The position numbers and the translations under genes are program-made. Below, piece by piece: positions 42,087 to 45,130 of a stretch of DNA of 45,130 nucleotides (positions are counted from its first letter, which is position 1; every line of letters starts with the position of its first letter). The stretch is from Priestia endophytica DSM 13796 (lineage in GTDB: Bacteria > Bacillota > Bacilli > Bacillales > Bacillaceae_H): positions 1-45,130 of the forward strand of contig NZ_FOXX01000023.1 in the NCBI RefSeq assembly GCF_900115845.1, given 5' to 3'. The notes under the pieces were generated by a model. It did no database searches, was not told the origin of the DNA, and saw nothing but the letters and a program-made list of their open reading frames with translations.

Positions 42087-42116
42087 ATAGTAACAGCTTA
42101 ACAAACCTTATGTCAA
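42087..42116 (-). promoter_or_regulatory. Promoter of the purine operon
   Basis: On minus, consensus TTGACA (42116-42111), 18 nt, TACTAT (42092-42087). The start would lie about 20 bp before the aptamer. A weak PurBox-like CGAATA sits just upstream near 42125, but the second PurR half is not clear. Confidence 0.75.
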
Positions 42117-42162
42117 TCAAAAATCGAATATTTTATATTGTTTTTTATCTATTGTTCGTGTT

Positions 42163-42360
42163 TTACAGTTTCTTTCCTTCGAAAGTGATTTTTCGTTCTG
42201 TTGGAATGTACTCTTTTTTTCCGTTTACTACTTTCTCAGTGAACACTGGTTTCTCAAAGCGACGTACAGGAGTATATCCTTCCTTTTTCATACGATCAAG
42301 ACAATCAGAAATCGTCTCGCCTTGTTGGACTTCAAATGTTTTCTTATTCTTACTAGCCAA
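42163..42360 (-). CDS. yebG: NETI motif-containing protein (YebG)
   Basis: 65 residues. The motif GETISDCLDRMKKEGYTPVR, with ETI after an acidic turn, and RRFEKPVFTE are typical of the NETI family; function unknown. AAGGAGGA precedes the ATG. It lies directly upstream of purE, as in B. subtilis. Its 3' end is about 50 bp from the pur promoter, so PurR sites, if present, would fall here. Confidence 0.88.
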   Translation of the reverse strand: MASKNKKTFEVQQGETISDCLDRMKKEGYTPVRRFEKPVFTEKVVNGKKEYIPTERKITFEGKKL

Positions 42361-42414
42361 TATAAATCCTCCTTAGGAATTTTCATGGTTCTTATTATAA
42401 ACGGAATTGAGCAA

Positions 42415-42452
42415 AGAAAAAACGAGAGAAATAAAATTTCTCTCGTTTTTTC
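42415..42452. terminator. Terminator of the 5'-nucleotidase gene
   Basis: AAAAAACGAGAGAAA pairs with TTTCTCTCGTTTTTT over about 4 nt; A- and T-runs on the two sides. Confidence 0.92.
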
Positions 42453-44630
42453 TTACTTATCTAATAAAAACAGCGATACAACTTTAGCCATTTGTTCACG
42501 TGTTGCTCCATTATATGGTTTAAATTTATCACCATATCCCTCTATATACCCAAGTTCTTCAGCTGCCGCCACAGCTTTCTTCATTTCACTATCTAATGTT
42601 TTAAGATCCGTAAATTTCGTAGACGTTTCTCCTTCATAAGGTGCTCCATGTTTCACTTCATAGGCTCTCATCATCATTGTAACCATTTGAGAACGTGAAA
42701 TAGGTTCCCATGGTTCAAATGTCGTATCACTTGTTCCTTTAATTAATCCCGCTTTATAAGCTGCTGTAATTTCATCTTTTGTTTCTTTATCCATTTTATC
42801 TAAATCTTTAAACGGAGATGTGCCTTCTGCTTTTAAATCAAGAGCACGTACAAGCATTGAGGCAAACTGAGCACGATTTAATGGACTAAACGGAGCAAAG
42901 ACTTCAGGACTTTTCCCCTTTACAACACCTTCATTTGCTAAATATGAAACATAAGGATTTGACCAACTGTTTAAAGGAACATCTTTAAAAATAGAAGATA
43001 CTTCTTGAATACGTCCTTCTGCTTTAAAATGAACAGGACTTTCTAATGAGCGTACATAATTAGATGTCGCATCAATATCAACAGGGCCTGTTTCAGGTTG
43101 ATCTAGTGCATTATCTATAATAGCTTGATCTGCTCCAAACATATAGTTATTCACAACAACAGTATACTTCTCACTAGGATTGATTTTCTTGCCGTTTGGT
43201 AAGAAGATATCTACTACCTTCCCTCGCTTAGCATTATGATCATACGTGTACGTATAACGAAGACCTGAGATAGAATAATCAAGTCCATAACTTGTGATTT
43301 GACCATCTAATATTTCTCGAAGACCTGCGCCTGTTACAGTAAACTTGTTTAGGACATTCCCAAACGGTTGAATAGTGTACAATTCACCAAACGTGATATC
43401 GCCTTTATCGATTCCAGCCCGGACTCCTCCACCGTTCATAAGAGCAATATCAGCATCCATTGTCTCTCTCATACCATCTGCAATCATATTTCCAACAGGA
43501 TGATCTCCAACTGGCCCAAATCCTGGATAGCGTTGAGAAGGATAATCTACAGCACTCTTGCTAATAACCTCTTCTTTTACAGGCTTCACTTTTTCATTGT
43601 ACTTTTCCAAGATAGATTTTACTTTTTCATCAGGCTTGATGCCCTCTTGAGTTACCCACTCTGTTGTAGCACTCTTTTTTACAATATCACCTGTAGATGG
43701 ATCTATCTCAATATCAACATCCCCGAAAGCTTGTCCATATTCAAAAGATTGCACAATGAGTTTATTATCTACAACACCATTTGTAAATTGATGATTATGA
43801 CCAGCGAAAATAATATCTACCTCGTCGTCAATCTTCTTAGCAAATTCAGCTGTTTGTCCTGAGACAGCTCCATTAGCTTCTTGAATCGAAGGATTATGAG
43901 CAAGCACAACAATTGATTTTACTCCTTGTTCTTTTAATTCTTTCGCATACTTATTAATTGCTTTTACTTCATCTGTAATTTGAAGATTTTCATTTCCTTT
44001 TTTAATAACCATGCCTGGAGTTTCCGTTGTAACAACACCAATGAATCCTATTTTTGCTCCGTCCACTTCTTTTACAGCATATGGAGGAAGAATAAGTTTA
44101 CCATCGCTTTTATCGTACGCATTAGCTGCTACAACGGGAAAGTTCATTCCATCATAACCTTTTGTGCCTTTCCCTTCAGGATGATCTCCCCCTTTAACCA
44201 TGCGACGAAGCTCCTCAATTCCTTCATCAAATTCATGATTTCCAACCGTACCAACATCAAAGCCCATCTCTTTCATAATCTCTACAACTGGCTCGTCTTG
44301 AAATGCGCCTGAAACAAGTGGGCTTCCTCCAATAATATCACCTGCATGTACATAGAACGTGTTTTCATTATCAGCTTCATGTTCCTTCATATGAGCTGAT
44401 AAGTATTCAGCTCCTCCCACAATCTCTTCTTTTTTTCCGTCCCCGTTTACATCAGCCTTTGAAGAATAGTCAATTTGCCCGTGAAGATCATTAATACTTA
44501 AAAGTTGAACTTTAATATTTTCTGTCTCAGCTTTCACATATGTTGAACTAAATGGGATAAGGTATGTACTTACTGCTAGGGCAGATAAAAGAGAATAGGT
44601 CCCTAATATTCTAAATTTCTTTAATTTCAT
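42453..44630 (-). CDS. Secreted 5'-nucleotidase / 2',3'-cyclic phosphodiesterase with three SLH domains
   Basis: 725 residues, exported. A signal peptide fills residues 1-34. The metallophosphatase domain has NDLHGQ (D48, H50), GDIIGG (D98), GNHEFDEG (N131, H132) and GHNHQF, the metal ligands of UshA/YfkN-type enzymes. The C-terminal nucleotidase domain follows (about 350-540; NGGGVRAGIDKGDITFG, YTIQPFGNVL). Three SLH domains at about 548-597, 607-659 and 673-725 should anchor it to pyruvylated cell-wall polymer. It would hydrolyse extracellular nucleotides to nucleosides and phosphate. It lies between an rRNA operon and the purine genes and is probably monocistronic. Confidence 0.95.
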   Translation of the reverse strand: MKLKKFRILGTYSLLSALAVSTYLIPFSSTYVKAETENIKVQLLSINDLHGQIDYSSKADVNGDGKKEEIVGGAEYLSAHMKEHEADNENTFYVHAGDIIGGSPLVSGAFQDEPVVEIMKEMGFDVGTVGNHEFDEGIEELRRMVKGGDHPEGKGTKGYDGMNFPVVAANAYDKSDGKLILPPYAVKEVDGAKIGFIGVVTTETPGMVIKKGNENLQITDEVKAINKYAKELKEQGVKSIVVLAHNPSIQEANGAVSGQTAEFAKKIDDEVDIIFAGHNHQFTNGVVDNKLIVQSFEYGQAFGDVDIEIDPSTGDIVKKSATTEWVTQEGIKPDEKVKSILEKYNEKVKPVKEEVISKSAVDYPSQRYPGFGPVGDHPVGNMIADGMRETMDADIALMNGGGVRAGIDKGDITFGELYTIQPFGNVLNKFTVTGAGLREILDGQITSYGLDYSISGLRYTYTYDHNAKRGKVVDIFLPNGKKINPSEKYTVVVNNYMFGADQAIIDNALDQPETGPVDIDATSNYVRSLESPVHFKAEGRIQEVSSIFKDVPLNSWSNPYVSYLANEGVVKGKSPEVFAPFSPLNRAQFASMLVRALDLKAEGTSPFKDLDKMDKETKDEITAAYKAGLIKGTSDTTFEPWEPISRSQMVTMMMRAYEVKHGAPYEGETSTKFTDLKTLDSEMKKAVAAAEELGYIEGYGDKFKPYNGATREQMAKVVSLFLLDK

Positions 44631-44738
44631 TTCTTTTCCCCCTTATATTATATGATTTTTCACACTATTATTATATCAAGGTGAAGGAAGCTCGTTTGTA
44701 AACTTTCTGTAAAATCATCCCTTAAATACAAGATAAAC

Positions 44739-44773
44739 AAAAAAGGCTAATCTTTTAAAGATTAGCCTTTTTC
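44739..44773. terminator. rRNA operon terminator
   Basis: AAAAAGGCTAATCTTT pairs with AAAGATTAGCCTTTTT over a very short loop, just after the 5S rRNA on minus, followed by a T-run. Confidence 0.93.
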
Positions 44774-44778
44774 TATGG

Positions 44779-44895
44779 TGCCTGGCAACGTCCTACTCTC
44801 ACAGGGACAAAGTCCCAACTACCATCGGCGTTCAAGAGCTTAACTTCTGTGTTCGGCATGGGAACAGGTGTGACCTCTTGGCTATGGTTACCAGA
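44779..44895 (-). rRNA. rrf: 5S ribosomal RNA
   Basis: The complement reads TCTGGTAACCATAGCCAAGAG at the 5' end, has CCCATGCCGAACACAGAAGTT in the middle and GAGAGTAGGACGTTGCCAGG near the 3' end. These are the conserved 5S segments, with helix I formed by the two ends. Ends are placed to within a few bases. No tRNA gene follows it before the terminator. Confidence 0.95.
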
Positions 44896-44966
44896 CTATA
44901 TAGAGTTGTTCACTCAAAACTAAATAACAAGGCAAGGAAAAACATATCCGATTATGATCAAATTCT
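44896..44966 (-). other. 23S-5S spacer
   Basis: About 70 bp, AT-rich, with no tRNA. It should hold processing signals for RNase III or M5. Confidence 0.7.
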
Positions 44967-45130
44967 TAGGTTAAGTCCTCGATCGATTAGTATTAGTCAG
45001 CTCCACATGTCGCCATGCTTCCACCTCTAACCTATCTACCTGATCGTCTCTCAGGGATCTTACTTCCGAAGAATGGGAAGTCTCATCTTGAGGGGGGCTT
45101 CATGCTTAGATGCTTTCAGCACTTATCCCG
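44967..45130 (-). rRNA. rrl: 23S ribosomal RNA, 3' end (partial)
   Basis: The complement ends with GACTAATACTAATCGATCGA and GGACTTAACC, the conserved 3' terminus of 23S rRNA. It continues past the window edge. Confidence 0.95.

Noticed and set aside
42119-42135. PurR PurBox at the pur promoter
   Set aside because: CGAATA differs from the CGAAC core and no clear second half in the right orientation was found; noted only as weak.
44774-44966. tRNA genes around the 5S rRNA
   Set aside because: No cloverleaf or conserved tRNA T-loop sequence (GGTTCGAATC-like) was found in the spacers visible here.

Overview
The window is low-GC, Gram-positive chromosomal DNA from a Bacillaceae member, most likely Priestia (formerly Bacillus megaterium group). 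The signs are AGGAGG-type ribosome sites, a B. subtilis-like purEKBCSQLFMNHD operon under a guanine riboswitch, the pcrB-pcrA-ligA-camS and gatCAB-dgkB-rlmCD blocks, and a glucose dehydrogenase that closely matches what I recall of the B. megaterium GlcDH sequence. The species call is inference. No phage, CRISPR array or obvious defence system is visible.

Layout. (1) 1-7.1 kb is a carbon and redox region: the tail of an IS3-family transposase, glucose dehydrogenase (gdh) and glucose uptake (glcU) on minus, a quinone/azo reductase (azoR) on plus, a BI-1/YetJ channel, an acyltransferase-3 membrane protein and a GntP gluconate permease. (2) 7.1-12 kb is accessory: three small uncharacterised proteins, a CPBP-family membrane protein, and an FAD-oxidoreductase/TetR pair with its own operator. 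(3) 12.1-28.6 kb holds housekeeping genes, mostly on minus: rlmCD, dgkB, gatB-gatA-gatC, camS, ligA, pcrA, pcrB, then glyS on plus behind a T-box, then yerC and yerA. (4) 28.7-42.4 kb is a small DUF2892-like protein on plus and the complete 12-gene purine operon on minus, with its riboswitch, promoter and yebG (NETI protein) upstream. (5) 42.4-45.1 kb is an S-layer-anchored 5'-nucleotidase, then 5S rRNA and the 3' end of 23S rRNA of an rRNA operon on minus.

How it fits together. GlcU brings in glucose, Gdh oxidises it to gluconolactone with NAD(P)+, and GntP can take up gluconate; a cre-like site lies upstream of gntP. The divergent azoR and glcU-gdh promoters carry the same 15-bp palindrome over their -10 boxes, resembling the YodB box that controls quinone-responsive azoreductase in B. 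subtilis. This suggests one repressor couples a reductase to an NAD(P)H-generating dehydrogenase. The pur operon makes IMP and shuts down when guanine binds its leader.

The least explained items are the shared operator, a TetR gene that seems to lack a normal start codon, a 78-nt three-way-junction-like element between gatB and dgkB, a structured element after tetR, and a tandem repeat in the yerA leader that encodes MKVT repeats and runs into the yerA start.
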